A stretch of DNA of 64,000 nucleotides, from positions 1-64,000 of the forward strand of contig CAUYUJ010015278.1 in the NCBI GenBank assembly GCA_963575745.1. The letters are read 5' to 3'. The position numbers and the translations under genes were made by a program. Below the pieces are notes generated by a model that saw only the letters and a list, made by a program, of their open reading frames with translations, was not told the origin of the DNA and searched no databases. The stretch is from Prorocentrum cordatum (taxonomy: Eukaryota > Sar > Dinophyceae > Prorocentrales > Prorocentraceae). Below are positions 11,881 through 23,079 of the stretch, piece by piece; within the stretch, counting starts at the first letter, position 1; the number at the start of each line of letters is the position of its first letter.

Positions 11881-12109
11881 CAACTGTTCGATCTGAACAG
11901 GGGCAGCGCTGATTTCGAAAGAACGCGCTCTGTGATCGCTTGTGGTAGAGGGGGGGAGACTTTCCACTCCCCCCCGACATCCCGACCGTCCCGAAACCGC
12001 CCCCCTTCCCCCCTGCCCGCCTGGCAAAAAAGGGAGGGAGTCAAAACCCCCGCCCTCCTCTCGGCAGCGAGCTCCAGGCGGGGTACAGGGCAGGTTTTGA
12101 TACACAGTT

Positions 12110-12250
12110 GTTTTTGTTAAAAAAGGGCTTTTTTTTAATACATGATGAATAAATGTATGCGTGAATTCATCGTTGTTTTTACTACTAAATCCGCATTTTG
12201 AATACATGATCCGCACGCGGAGCATGCATTAAAAACGGCACTGTAGTGAG
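12110..12250. repeat. R6 dispersed repeat, copy 1
   Basis: Contains TTCATCGTTGTTTTT and then ACATGATCCGCACGCGGAGC followed by ATGCATTAAAAACGGCACTG. Copies at 52200-52320 and 53330-53450 are close in sequence. The core is partly palindromic. Confidence 0.75.
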
Positions 12251-12409
12251 AATGGGCGGCGCTCTCAAAGGCCCCGAAGGCCCCGCGACTCCAGACAAGC
12301 CTTTTTGAGCCTCCCCAGAAGACACGACAAACCTCTCGGAAGGCCCGAGGACTTCTGAGAAGTCCCGCCGCCTGCTGAGACGGCCTCCTCCTCCTCCTTG
12401 CTGACCCCC

Positions 12410-12565
12410 CTCACGAGGAGGAGGAGGAGGAGGAGGAGGAGAAGGAGGAAGGAGGAGGAGGAGGAGTAAGGATGAGGAGGAGGAGGAGGAGGACGAGGAG
12501 GTGGACGAGGAGGAGGAGGAGGAGGAGGTGAGGAGGAGGAGGAGGAGGAGGAGGAGGAGGAGGAA
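12410..12565. repeat. GGA microsatellite
   Basis: GGA run with interruptions. The following 12570-13040 holds only degenerate R1-like pieces (ACACACATACAACTTAGAC; CCATATTGTCTC). Confidence 0.9.
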
Positions 12566-13039
12566 GGTCCAGCCCTCCCGCGCGGACGCCCGTCCTCGAC
12601 GCATATGGCAGTCACGCGCGCACGGATGGCGGCCCCCTCTTGCGGAGCGAGGGGCCGGCGCCAGACACCGCCTCTGAAAGAAGGGGCCCAAGAACACGCA
12701 AACTTGACGTAGACAAGCAAGTCCCAGGATTCCCCACATCGTCTCATAGATGAGTGGTCTTCGTCTCCCCCAACCCCAAATACCCATATTGTCTCTTATG
12801 TGATTGGTTGCATGTTCGTCTTCTACCACCACACTTCCCCCACTGCCTTTGAACGAAGAGGCCCAGGGACACACACATACAACTTAGACAAGCGCGTCCC
12901 GCAAACAAAAATGGCCTGGATTCGCCGTGCAGGATCTGCGATACATTATGTCGAGTCGGACGTTTGTTGTTTCGGACGTCTGCAAGTAGGCACTCTGCGA
13001 GTAGTGGAACGCGCTCGGTGATAACTGAACACGCAAATC

Positions 13040-13205
13040 TCAGGAGTTCCCATATCGTCTCATAGATGATTGGTCTTCGCCTTCCTCCCCCCCAGTTCCC
13101 ATAGTTTGTCCTATGTGATGGTTTTTCTTGCCTTCCCGCACGCTGCCCACAATTTCCCAGATTTTCCTGGGCATCGATGATTCATGGTGTCTGCGTGTCT
13201 TTGTT
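13040..13205. repeat. R1 dispersed repeat, degenerate copy
   Basis: Shares CCCATAGTTTGTCC, CCCAGATTTTCCTGGG and GATGATTCATGGTGTCTG blocks with the other R1 copies. Confidence 0.55.
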
Positions 13206-13303
13206 CCCCCCTCCTGATGGAACTTTTGTGGCCCTGCCGTGCTGCGGCCCCACCGTCTCGAGGGACGGAGGGGGCGCCTCCTCGCAGAGGAAGCGAGGCT
13301 TAA

Positions 13304-13489
13304 ATCGGGCGAGTCCCCCTACAGGGAGATGTTCGACGAAGAATACAAAGTACCCCAAAAATAATCAAAACATAATCTAAAACATAGTCTAGGAACTATA
13401 TTTTGAATATTTGTTGACCTTCTTGGGGTTTTTTGGGGGGTATTTTTTGATTTTCGTAGAAAATCCCCTTGTAAGGGGACACGCCCGAC
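13304..13489. mobile_element. T1 foldback MITE-like element, copy 2
   Basis: The left end ATCGGGCGAGTCCCCCTACA is inverted relative to the right end GTAAGGGGACACGCCCGAC. The interior is A/T-rich with two AAACATAGTC-like and ACTATATTTTGAATA blocks. Confidence 0.75.
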
Positions 13490-13654
13490 TGAAAGCGAGG
13501 CTCGCGCCCGCCTTCTGTGCGGGCCCCCAGGGCACGCTCGCCGCTCCACGGAGGGGGGAGACGGCGCGGGCTGCACGCGGGGAGCAGAGCGCCTGCGGGG
13601 AGCCGCGAGGAGGGGACCGTGGACAGCAGGGTGTGCTCGGGGGCGCGCAGACAT

Positions 13655-13815
13655 GGCAAGGGGCCCAAGGACACACACAGATATATACACACAAATAAAG
13701 TGCTTCCCCAGATTTTCTTACATCTTCTGGGTTTTGTCTTCCCGCCCAATTCCCATATTTTCCTATATTTTCTTGGGGATCCACAATTCATTATGTCTAT
13801 GTGTCTTTCCCCTCC
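13655..13815. repeat. R1 dispersed repeat
   Basis: Starts GGGGCCCAAGGACACACAC, then ACACACAAATAAAG, CCCATATTTTCCTATATTTT and ATTATGTCTATGTGTC. It lies 166 bp after a T1 copy, in the same order as at 1744/2004 and 24174-24944/25297. Confidence 0.7.
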
Positions 13816-14189
13816 TGAACATGGCTTGGCAATCCCTGGATTTGGCTCGCGGTCGCCAAATCATCAATGGATCGGGGGAGGTGCCCTCCCCAGAATGCGG
13901 CCGGTGCCGCCTCGCTCGGCAGGGGAAGTCCGCGAGTTCTCGTGGAAGCGGGACCCATCGCTGTTGCACGCCACGCCCCCATTGATCCATGTTTGCGATG
14001 GCCTAGTGTACGTACTGGGTGTGCTCTGGTCCTCATACTTCCCCTCCTCCTCATCTTACTCTTCCCCGTCCTCCTTCCCAGCACCCTTCTCTGCATTCCC
14101 TAAGGAAGCGACTCGTGGGAGCTGCTGGAAAGGAAAAGGAAAATGAACAGCTACGAGGCCCATTCAGGAGCCATTAATCTGGAGTCTGT

Positions 14190-14320
14190 CAGTCCGATTG
14201 AGCCTGGGAAAGCACCGGATTAAACTGGATCAGTGCATTCAAGATGAAACTGTATAAGGGTGACTTTGCCGGAATTGCATGGTTTTCGACGGCGGATATA
14301 CCAGCGCCGATGCTGCACCC
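14190..14320. repeat. R5 dispersed repeat
   Basis: Steps of the kind CCGGATTAAACTGGATCAG lead to TTTTCGACGGCGGATATACC and AGCGCCGATGCTG. The stretch 13815-14190 before it shows no gene. Confidence 0.55.
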
Positions 14321-14473
14321 GACCTCCCAGAACCTGCATCCTACCATCCAGTCCTCCCACTTCGGCTTCACCTCAAGTAAGTTGAGTGTGAGCGCAGCTC
14401 GTCGATGACTCATTCCTTCTGCTCGCCCTGCTCCATGTCTTCCACCTCGTCCTCACCCTCCTCCTCACACATC

Positions 14474-14657
14474 TACTCCAGATTTCGCAATAAAAGGGAG
14501 GGGGTCTGGACCATCCAAGACAAGCCATTTCAGACCCCCCCCCTGGGAGAACCCTCCAAAACATCGTCCCCAGACCCCCCCCAGGCCCTCCAAGATAGCC
14601 TGGAAGAGACCCCCCCGAAATGAGACCCCCCTCCCTTTGATTACGAAATCTGGAGTA
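14474..14657 (+). mobile_element. T4 MITE-like element, copy 1
   Basis: An element of 184 bp with long terminal inverted repeats: TACTCCAGATTTCGCAATAA at the left, and ATTACGAAATCTGGAGTA at the right. Both arms continue inward through GGGAGGGGGTCT and its complement. An inverted copy of almost the same size is at 54470-54652. Confidence 0.85.
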
Positions 14658-14699
14658 TCAATCCTCACGCCCCGCTCCCTCCCGCTGCCCCCTCCTCCG

Positions 14700-15300
14700 A
14701 GTGGCAAGGGCTGCCTACGCCTCGCGGCTCCACTGCATGCTCCGCCACCTCCCTGCTCAAGGCCAACTCGCCTGCGCTACCGGTCTTGATTGGGCTGGTG
14801 GAAATACGCGGAGCGTCAAGACTCCGAGTGGAGGGGCCTGCCCACGCCCCGCTGCTCCACTGCATGCTCCTCCACTTCCCTGATCACGGCCAACTCGCCT
14901 GCGCACCGGTCTTGATTGGGCTGGTGGAAATACTTGTTTGTCCGTCGCGGCCGCCAGCGAAGAGGCAGGCGGCGAGCAGGGTGTCCGGGCCAACGGGCAA
15001 GCCTAATTAGCCAAAAGAAGCACCGCCAGCCGGCCGGCCCACTCACAAAGCAGCTGGTGGAAATACTGTTTTTTGGTCGGCGGCTCCCTGGCGAAGGTCA
15101 AGAAGCGGGTCAACGTCCGGGGCGCACTGGTGGAAATACTTGTTTGATTCGCGGCCCGCAAGGAGAAGTCCAGAGGGCGGTATGACCGAGGCTGGGGCAC
15201 AGCGCAAGATAATTGGAGCGAGAACGCGCGAAATGCACCTGCAAACAAATTAGGAAGAGGGGTGGTGGAAATACGCGGAGCGTCAAGAACCTAGTCAGCC
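14700..15300. repeat. R4 repeats, tandem and degenerate
   Basis: The module CTCCACTGCATGCTCC through GATTGGGCTGGTGGAAATAC is present twice (14730-14815 and 14850-14935). Further GGTGGAAATAC boundaries occur at about 15055, 15130 and 15260. The part at 14950-15053 is nearly identical to 45335-45438. R4-like pieces also end the composites at 30390 and 31140. Confidence 0.75.
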
Positions 15301-15888
15301 AGGTGAGAGGTCTTCGGCTCCCGCAGACGAGACACCCCTGAGCGCGCAGAATTCGAAAGACTATTGGACCGCTCACTCCGAGGAGCGCCTGTCGGAGGCG
15401 GAGCCAGGCACCGGGGCCCCCACCAGCTCGCCGGTCACCGCGCGGGCGCCGAGTCTGGGCCGGACTCCTGTGCAATGTCGCCGCGCATCCACGAAAGGAC
15501 GGAGCGACAGAAGACACGGCCACGTGCAGCTGGGGCGAGGACCCAAGGAGCGATGCATAGGAGCCAGGCCCCATCGTTCCACAAGGTAAGCGTCGATCCC
15601 CCCTCGACCGCCGGAGGAGCACCTCGGGTAGACTGCAAGACACCCACTGGCCATCGCTCGGACGTCCATTTCCTGTGTTTTTTTCGGCTTCGTGCGTGGT
15701 TTTTTTTCGCGAAATGATCAAGGATGCTCCTCGATGGTCCTCGCCGAAGAAAAAATGCACACGTCCGAGCGATGCCAAGCCCAAGGAACACGGAGCCCCT
15801 TCCCCCCCCAAAAAAAGGGTTCCTTGTTCGGCGCCCCGACGGTATACGTCAACTCCCGAGGCAGGGCGCACAGCGGCTGGGATCGGCA
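15301..15888. other. No gene recognised
   Basis: Unique-looking sequence downstream of the Mpv17-type gene on the minus strand. It may include that gene's 3' untranslated region, but I see no signal that settles this. Confidence 0.4.
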
Positions 15889-16894
15889 CTAGAGGCTCCC
15901 CTCCCAAGCGCGGCGCGCAGCTGGCGTGGCACCCGAGGCGCCGACAGGAGGGCATCCAGCGCCGAGCCAAGAGATCGACGCGGACCTCCGAAGGCTGTGC
16001 TCATGTAGATGTGTCTTCTGTCGAATGGAGTTCCACCCGAATCCCCCGAGGTGGCTGATGGGAAGCCGCATCCAGGCGGGGGCGGCGAAGCAGATGACGT
16101 CCCCGGGGCCCCAGAACGCCAGCTGGGCTGCGACGTCGATCACAAAGTTGCTCTGGTAGCGGTGGAAGCAGGCGGCCCAGGAATCACCATGGGCAGGGGG
16201 GCCCAAAACATACATAGCTGCAACCCCTCCTCCCTGTCCCCAGTCCGCTTCCACTGACCTGCTCGCGTCGTCACAGAACTCAAGACGGACATTTGCTCGC
16301 TGTTTTCGACGTCTGGGGGCCATCACCAGACCCCGGACCCTCAGAAAGCGACTCCGAACCACAACAAAAACTGTCCCTGGGGAGGGCTCCGAACCTCTGG
16401 TAGACCACGCTGGGAACAAGCCGCGACGTCGGATACCTAGGTTCGCTCCTCCCCAGCTGGGATTTGGGGAGGTAGTTGCCTGATATGTATATCGTCGAGC
16501 CCCCTCGATGGAACCAGCCCTGGAAGGCGTAGAAGACCGGATAGTACACGAAAGGGATATACACCAGGAGATCGGCGACTATCTGCCCAATCAAATGGGT
16601 GAGACCTTGCGGGCTCTTCATCTTCTCTGCCATGGGTAAGTTTGCAAAACGGATGGCACCTGGGAAAACGCGAGCGAATATAGTGACATACACCATCCAC
16701 TGCGCCATCCCCGAATAGATTCCAAATGCACAGAAACACACTAAGCGATTGAGATCTACTGACTCTCGAGAAACACGTTGGATCTGATAATCTGCCAGCG
16801 TAGTCAGAAACGTGCAAAGCATGATGTTAGTGGCGAACGGCCGCCGCTTCGGGAACGTGGTAATTGCCCCATAGACTCCTCGTACCTCCACATG
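15889..16894 (-). CDS. Mpv17/PMP22-family membrane protein, two visible exons
   Basis: Encodes a four-helix integral membrane protein of the Mpv17/PMP22 family; members sit in peroxisomal or mitochondrial inner membranes and are thought to act in metabolite or ion passage. Exon 1 (16894-16501) starts after a likely acceptor TTTCTCAG and reads VEVRGVYGAITTFPKR, then helix 1 (ATNIMLCTFLTTLADYQIQ), helix 2 (LVCFCAFGIYSGMAQWMVY) and helix 3 (ADLLVYIPFVYYPVFYAFQG). Exon 2 (from 16217) holds the family's C-terminal part: YQSNFVIDVAAQLAFWGPGD and VICFAAPAWMRLP. A GC-AG intron (16500-16218, 283 nt) joins them in phase (codon G|CT). The intron contains an R2 repeat. Upstream exons and the start codon are not resolved. 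The frame runs to a stop at 15889, but the last 40 residues are not family-like and may be intron read-through. The family call is strong; the gene model is partial. Confidence 0.8.
16285..16460 (+). repeat. R2 dispersed repeat inside the Mpv17-type intron
   Basis: Carries the R2 landmarks TTTGCTCGCTGTTTTCGACG, GGACCCTCAGAAAGCGACTC and GAACCTCTGGTAGACC. It lies within the proposed intron and is antisense to the gene. Confidence 0.6.
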
Positions 16895-17065
16895 CTGAGA
16901 AACGGAATCCAGGTCACTCGCCGGTCTGCACCCTCTGGTGGACCTGCCGCGAAGGATCCTCTGCGCAGGGCACAGCCGGCGGATCATACGCTCATGCGCT
17001 GGAGCGCGTGCCCTGCCCTCCGCAGCCGACACGGCTCGAGGCAGCACCTCAAAAAAGAAAAACTG

Positions 17066-17082
17066 CTTTGAGCCCAAACGGG
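17066..17082 (-). other. Possible spliced-leader relict (weak)
   Basis: On the minus strand this reads CCCGTTTGGGCTCAAAG, compared with the dinoflagellate leader core CCATTTTGGCTCAAG. It lies about 170 nt upstream of the Mpv17-type exon on the same strand. The match is imperfect (two substitutions and one extra A), so chance is possible. Confidence 0.3.
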
Positions 17083-17480
17083 GTCGGCCACCTCCTGTCG
17101 TGGCGACGCGTGCTGGACGTTGGCCTGCGCCACCCCCTCGCCGTCGTCGGCACCGCGTCTGCTGCGTTTCCCGAGGGGACGCCACCGAAAGGGACCTCGG
17201 AGACCGCGGCGTCGCACCTGAGACCTCGAGGAGTGCGAGTGACAGCGCCGTGCAGCGACCTTGTGGGCGTAGCCGAGCGGACTCGAGAAATCGGCATCGC
17301 CCGCCTCAAGAGTCCCTTTCCCTGGGGTCCCTCTTTCAAAACCACACGAGCGTCCTCGACGCGGCCCGAGCCCACGCACAGAGGCACCCAGATCGCCCAG
17401 CGGAGGGTCAGCAAGGCCCCAGGAACCAATTGCTCGCCCGTGGCCGGCCACGTCCACCCCCCACCTCCCTCCCCCCCCTG

Positions 17481-17714
17481 CTAGAGGCCTCCTAGATTGG
17501 GTCGAAGTAGATGTGGTCGGAAGATCGCGCCGCATCGCCGATGAATCGGCGAGGCATCGACGACGCATCGGCGATGCGCCGGCCGCGTCCGTGATGCACT
17601 GGCGACGTTGGTGTGGAGAAGCTCGGGCTCCACATCGAGCCGCGACGCCGATGCAGCGGCGATGCGGCGCCATCCTCCGACCCCATCTAGTCCGACCCCA
17701 CCCAGGAGGCCTAG
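17481..17714. mobile_element. T3 foldback element, copy 1
   Basis: The ends GAGGCCTCCTAGATTGGG and its approximate complement (ACCCAGGAGGCCTAG) enclose GATCGCGCCGCATCGCC and GGCGATGCGGCG, with a middle block GGGCTCCACATCGAGCC. Other copies: 27306-27475, 32160-32265, 48189-48390, 53823-54053, with fragments at 23835-24170. The 17083-17480 flank shows no gene. Confidence 0.8.
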
Positions 17715-18022
17715 ACCTGCTCACATCACGATTCGCGCCGCCGCCGTCTGGGAACCGGCCCTTCCTGGGCTTTTCGAGGTAGCGCCAACGCGACTCGTGA
17801 CGCGACCAGCCCCCTCCCCCCCTGCCCCCCCCCCCGGGCCAGGGGATACAATCGGACCAAGAAGAGAAGAACATCCCTCGAGAACACGAGACCCTCCGCT
17901 GGCCAGAACCGCACAGAGCATGCACAGAGCATCCACGGGCACCCTCCCCAGGGTGCACAAGGGCATCCAGCGAGCACGAAGGACGTTAATAGAAGATGAA
18001 GTCAAGACAAAGACAGAAACTA

Positions 18023-18155
18023 TTGGCGCTCCGCGCGGATTTCTGGGATCTGCACTGTACCCCCCTCCCCGGCGCGCGGAGCGCGCCAGGCGCGGCGTCG
18101 AAGGCGCCGCCGCGGGGGCCCAGCGCGGATCCAAAAAATCCGCGCGGAGCGCCAA
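18023..18155. mobile_element. T6 MITE-like element, copy 1
   Basis: The terminal arms TTGGCGCTCCGCGCGGAT and ATCCGCGCGGAGCGCCAA are perfect inverted repeats. The interior is GGCGCC-rich. A degenerate copy lies at about 49700-49830, and a left-half copy at 26023-26100. Confidence 0.8.
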
Positions 18156-18247
18156 GAGCTTTTGTTTGTGCAATGTTTTATTTGTCGAACTAGGGAATCC
18201 TACTCGAACCGACATCGATCTTATACCTCGGTCCAGCTGTACATTTA

Positions 18248-18428
18248 GGTCGGGCATATCCCCTACAGGCGGATGTTGCAAAAACAACCTTTTCAAAGCA
18301 TCATCCGAAATGGCCAAACATGCTGACAAAAATCGTCCCCATAATGTTTTATGACTACTGTTCAATAGAATTGTTGAACTTACTATTGTTGACAACTATT
18401 CTGAATCGTCCCCCTCAAAGGGGCCAGG
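18248..18428. mobile_element. T1 foldback MITE-like element, copy 3
   Basis: The left end GGTCGGGCATATCCCCTACA is typical. The right end is degenerate (TCCCCCTCAAAGGGGCC). The interior has CAAACATGCTGACAAAAATC and CCCATAATGTTTTATGAC, as in other copies. Confidence 0.65.
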
Positions 18429-18744
18429 ATAAGGCAACGGCCCGGGGACTGGCACGAGCGCGCGGGGGCAGGAGGGCCGAGGGAGTGAGAAAAACGCACA
18501 TGCCCGAGCCGCGCTGCTGGATGTGTGTCAGGGTATAGGAGCCTATTTTCTTATTCGCGGCCAGAAACGGCGCTCTGGGGAGGGGGGAGGGAGCGGACGG
18601 GAGGGGGCATAACGTAGCGCTCTACCGCCCAAACTTCTACTTGACGCACTGCGGAAGCGCCGAGGACGCACTGAGGGGGGGAACGTTACGTTATGGGGGG
18701 CGAGAGGGGGCGATAGAAGGGGGCACGACGCGCGCGATAGCCCA

Positions 18745-18896
18745 GTCGGGCATGTCCCCCTACAGGCCGATGTCCGACGAAGAATGAAAAACATGCAAAA
18801 ACTGCGCAAACATAGGCAAACAATAGTAGAAACATCGTCCCCAAACTATTGTTTGACTACTTTTGAATACTCCACCTGTAAAGGGACGTGCCCGAC
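18745..18896. mobile_element. T1 foldback MITE-like element, copy 4
   Basis: Best-preserved copy. The left end is GTCGGGCATGTCCCCCTACA and the right end CTGTAAAGGGACGTGCCCGA. Internal halves (CAAACAATAGT and ACTATTGTTTG) are also inverted, so the whole element can fold on itself. Confidence 0.8.
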
Positions 18897-19493
18897 CTAC
18901 TAGTAGCACCTCACACCCCCTCGCCCCTCTCAGGCAGCCTGCCCCCGTCGGCGCGCGAGGACACCGCTGCCGCAGCTCGCCGGGCGCGCGATGAAGCGCG
19001 GCGGCTGCGGCTCAAAGGGGCCGGGAGGAAGCCGCGACTGGGGTTTGCGCGGCAGGTCGAGGAGGGAGGAGGGAAGACAGACGATGCGAGAGAGCCGTCT
19101 GAGTGAGGCGGTTTCCGCTGGCGCGAAAGCCATCTCGCGTCGGGTGGGTCTTGGCTGGTTCGGGGCGCGCGCTTGCCGCCAAGCGGGCACACACCTCTGG
19201 CGCTGCGCTTTTCTAGCGGCGAGGCTCCTAGAGGTCCGGACCCCTGGTCGGGGACGGCTGCTTCATCGCATCGCCTCGCCGGCGGCACGAGAGCTGTCTG
19301 ACGTCTCACGGGGCGCAGACATTGTGGCAAGCATTCGCACGGTGGCTCGGCCCACGCGACGACTGCCACGGAGGGGGCGGCCTGCCGGCGGTGCAAAGGG
19401 TGGACCCGTGGGGCCCATATGTAGGCAAGAGGGCTCCGTTGGACGTTAGACGGGGGCCCACGAGCCGATCCAAGACATCCACGTGGCCCTCCG
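18897..19493. other. No gene recognised
   Basis: GC-rich sequence with no domain or clear repeat that I can identify. Confidence 0.4.
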
Positions 19494-19850
19494 CGTCCTC
19501 CTCCTCCACCTCCTCCTCCTGCTCTTCGTCTTCCTCCTCCTCCTCCTCCTCGGCCTCCTCCTCCTCCTCCTCCTCTTCCTCCTCCTCCTCCTCTCCTCCT
19601 CCTCCTCCTCCTCCTCTCCTCCTCTCCTCCTCCCCCTCTCCTGCCTCCTCCCCCTCCTCCCCCTCCTCCTGCTCCTCCTCACCCTCCTCCTGCTCCTCCT
19701 CCTCCTCTTCCTCCACCTCCTCCTCCTCCTCCTCCTCCTCCTCTCCTCCTCCTCCTCCTCCTCCCCTCCTCCTTCCTCCTCCTCCTCCTCCTCCTCCCCT
19801 CCTCCTCCTCCTCCTCCTCCTCCTCCTCCTCCTCCTCCTCCTCCGCGCCG
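19494..19850. repeat. Long TCC microsatellite
   Basis: About 350 bp of TCC with interruptions, the longest such tract in the window. Frames through it encode poly-Ser, poly-Pro or poly-Leu and are artefacts. Confidence 0.95.
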
Positions 19851-20630
19851 CTCTTGATCTTCGAGTGCAGGCACTGGGCCGCATCGGGCCGCCAGATTCC
19901 TCGGAATCCAGTCAGATTGGGCTGGCCGGCATTGACGACGGGTCGCACCAGCCGGGGCGGAGTGGGGCCCTGGAGAGGGCCCATGGGGGGCCCCGAGGGC
20001 CAGGCGGAAAGGGCCTCGCCTGGGGTGCACACCAAGGGGCATCCGAGGCGGAGGCGGAAGTCGGAACCTGCCTGCAGGAGCGACCTGGCTGTCTGATCGG
20101 TGAGCTGAAACATGGCTAGGCACGAGCCGTGCAAGAGATTATGTGTGCGTGTATACATATATATATATATAGATACATCTATATATGTGTATATATATGC
20201 ATCTCCCTCTCTCTCACTGCGGAGCGAGCGCCGCTGTGGACAACCGTCAGGTCTTCAAAGGGCGGTCTTTGCAGGCGGCCATTGGGATGTCTCCCAGGGG
20301 GCGATGCGCAGAGTCTTCATGATGGCCTAAGAAAAGACGTTGTTTTGTGGCGCCACTCTAGGGAAGCGGCGGTCGTTCCGGAGGGAGGGGGGGGGGGGGA
20401 AACTTGATCGCGCTACGCGCAGAGGAGGAAGGCGTGGCCCGCCTTCATCATCGCTTGGAGGGCGGGCGAGCTTGCCCTCGCCCACCTCGTCGCTCGGCAA
20501 GCGCTCCGTTGAACGCGGTAGTCGCTCGCTGCCCCGGGAGAATCTTCAGGATTCTGATGCATCCTGCTAAACCCTGAAGCATCAATGTGAATCAATTCTG
20601 CGCGACCCAAAAGGAGGTCCAGCTGCAAGG
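19851..20630. other. No gene; TA/CTCT tract
   Basis: A TATATA/ACATCTATATATG tract lies at 20155-20200, followed by a CTCTCT run. Nothing else is recognised. Confidence 0.4.
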
Positions 20631-20800
20631 GGGTGGTGCAATAGAGTTGGGGCAAATTGCAAACGTATTGCGCTGGAGAATTGTATTGCGTTGTATTGCA
20701 ACTAGTATTGCACGCGAAAATCCACTAATACATTTGCGCCCCAGAATGTACTGCACGCCCCAAATGTATTGCAACCTCACAAATCTATTGTACCACCCAC
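20631..20800. repeat. TATTGC minisatellite
   Basis: Irregular repeats of GTATTGC and its relatives (TGTATTGCG, AGTATTGCAC, TGTATTGCAACC). Confidence 0.55.
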
Positions 20801-21114
20801 TTGTCGCTGGACCCCCTTTTGGGTTGACCCGATCAATGAGTTCTAATGTATGGAACCCTGTGGGACCCTGAATTCGCCGGCCCAACGGGCCAGAGGCGTG
20901 CTAAGATCTCCGGTAACTTTAACAATATTTCTAGTTCGCGCGCGCGGGGCGGCCCCTGGGGGGCCCCGGACGAAAAATACCCCGGCCGATCCCCGGCCGG
21001 GTCCCGGCTGGGTCCCGGGCGATCCCCAGGGGGGAGGCTATTTTTCGCCGCCCCTCACGCGGATCGTGGCCTCCGAGGGGGGGCTGCAATCGACTACCCC
21101 CCTCCCGCCCCAAG

Positions 21115-21235
21115 GAGCTCCCCAAGAGGCCCCAGGGAACCCAATACGCCGCCAAGGAGCCCCAAGACGCTCCCAAGAAGCCCCCAAGAAGCCCCTAAGA
21201 CCCCAAGAGGCCCCAAATAGCGCTCCAGGGCCGGC
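21115..21235. repeat. R3 tract, short
   Basis: CCCCAAGAGGCCCC-type units of the R3 family. Confidence 0.7.
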
Positions 21236-21244
21236 GGAATTAGC

Positions 21245-21450
21245 GAAGCCATGAGGAAACCTGAGGAAACCTGTGGGATCGGGAGGGATCACGATGAACC
21301 CTGAGGAACCCTAAATGATTCTGAGGGGCCCTGGGGAACTCCAGGGAAGATTCAGGAATCCCCAGGGATCCAGAGGATCCCTGCGGAACCTTGAGGGAAC
21401 CTGAGGAATCCAGAAGAAACCTGAGGGATCCTAAGCAATCCTGACGACCC
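21245..21450. repeat. GAGGAACCCT minisatellite
   Basis: About 12-bp degenerate units (GAGGAACCCTGA, GAGGAAACCTG, GAGGGATC). Confidence 0.75.
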
Positions 21451-21629
21451 CGAGCGCGCCTCGGGCGGCGCTGGATGCACGCCGTGGAGGTCCAGGGCAC
21501 CCCCGACCCGCCTTCTAACAGCCGGGTCCCAGACTATGTATAATTACGTAGCACCCCGCAGTTACGGATAAGAATGAGGAGGCGGGCGCGGGTTGGGTCG
21601 CGGGTTGGTCACGAGGGGGTCGCGGGGAC

Positions 21630-22260
21630 GACGACGACGACAACGGTGTACAACACTCATGTTAGAACTGTTCGCTCTTTTATGCCCGCGCGCCATTGAA
21701 CATGTATATCCCACACCCTCGATGCCCGCCCTTTTCGTCTTCCATGGTGCCGCCCCTTGGGGATATATGTGTTCCGAATCTGCCACGTGTAATTGGCGCA
21801 GCCCCTGAAAACAGAGGAAGGGACGGAGGAGGGAAGAAACGGGGAAGAGACAGGGGAGAGGATGGAGGAAGGAAGACACAGGGGCAAGGATGGAGGATGG
21901 AAGAAATGGGAGGAGGGACAAGTATGGAGCACTAGAAAAATAACCAGGAGAAGGGGTTGGGAACGCAAGTGCAGGCGGCAAACCCAGACAGGCGGGTCGG
22001 GCGGGCGGACTCTGACTGGCGGGTCCGGCAGAGGGCCCCGGCGGCCAGGTCGCGTGCGGGCGGGTCGCTGAAGCATCAGTCTTGCAGGGCTCGCGAGGAA
22101 GTCTCGAGCGATAGCGAGATTCCAAAGTACGTCGCGAGGGAGTCCAGAGCGGGAGCGTGTGTCGGCGGCGCGACGGGGAATATACACTGCGGGAAGTCCC
22201 AAGCGAGAACGAGATTCCTTGATGCATCGTGCGAAGTCCCTGGAGGAACAATCTGATGAA
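21630..22260. mobile_element. T5 composite element, copy 1
   Basis: Order: short ACGACGACAACGG tract, then the core (21655-21815, with ACCCTCGATGCCCGCCCTTT and TTGGCGCAGCCCCTGAAAA), then a purine-rich GGAAG tract, then GGCGGGTCGGGCGGGC minisatellite, then the GAGGAAGTCTC module. The same order recurs at 22320, 43175 and 45980. Confidence 0.75.
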
Positions 22261-22319
22261 AAGGGCACAATGGGCACCCGTCATGGGGGATTAGCAAGAA
22301 CTTCCTCTTTAGGAATGAA

Positions 22320-22790
22320 AATCAAAATGCAACAACAACCACACAAACAAGAAATTAAATATGTCAATTCTTATCTGTTCGAGGGCAATTCAACACGTGT
22401 ATCCCAAAACCTCGATACCCGCCCTCTTCGTCTTCGATTGTATCCCCTTAGGGGTATATCTTTCTTACCTGCAGAGTGTATTTCGTGCAGCCCCTAAGCC
22501 AGGAGAAGAAAGGACGGATGGAAGGAAGGGACAAGGGGCAGGCGGGTTGCTGAAGCGTGAGTCCTGCATGAGTCGCGAGGAATGCTCGAGCGATAGCGCG
22601 ATGCCCAGAGAAATCGTGAGAAAATCCACGGCGAGAGCATAATTCCTTAGTGTCGTGGGTGCGGCGTCTGAATAAACTACGAGGGACTCCCACCTCCCAA
22701 ACGAGAGCACGATTCCTACAAAATTATGAGGACATTACGCTCGATAGCGCGAAGGGGAATCAGTTGTGAGGAAGTATCAGGCGGAAACCG
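22320..22790. mobile_element. T5 composite element, copy 2
   Basis: CAACAACAACC tract, core at 22360-22500 (AACACGTGTATCCC; CTCGATACCCGCCCTCTTCG; TATCCCCTTAGGGGTATA; CGTGCAGCCCCTAA), purine tract, then GAGGAATGCTCGAGCG modules. TGT and TGC triplets follow to 22840. The stretch 22840-23080 holds no recognisable gene. Confidence 0.75.
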
Positions 22791-23079
22791 TTGGTGTTGT
22801 TGTTGCTGCTGCTGCTGCTTTTGTTGTTGTTGTTATCGTAAACCGGGGGCCAACAGCACAATTTGGTGATCCGTTACCTTCCCTTGAGACAAACAGGGTG
22901 CGAATCATGGGAGAAACACTTAAATGAAAAATGCAATGGTTACCGGAGGGGGAGATCTACGATCACTATTCTTCAGACACGAGACCTCAGCCAACAGGAA
23001 CAAACACAATGATCTGGGCCACGGGATCCTGTTGGAATCTTCAGCCACGCACCCAGGAATCAACCACGACCATTCGGCC

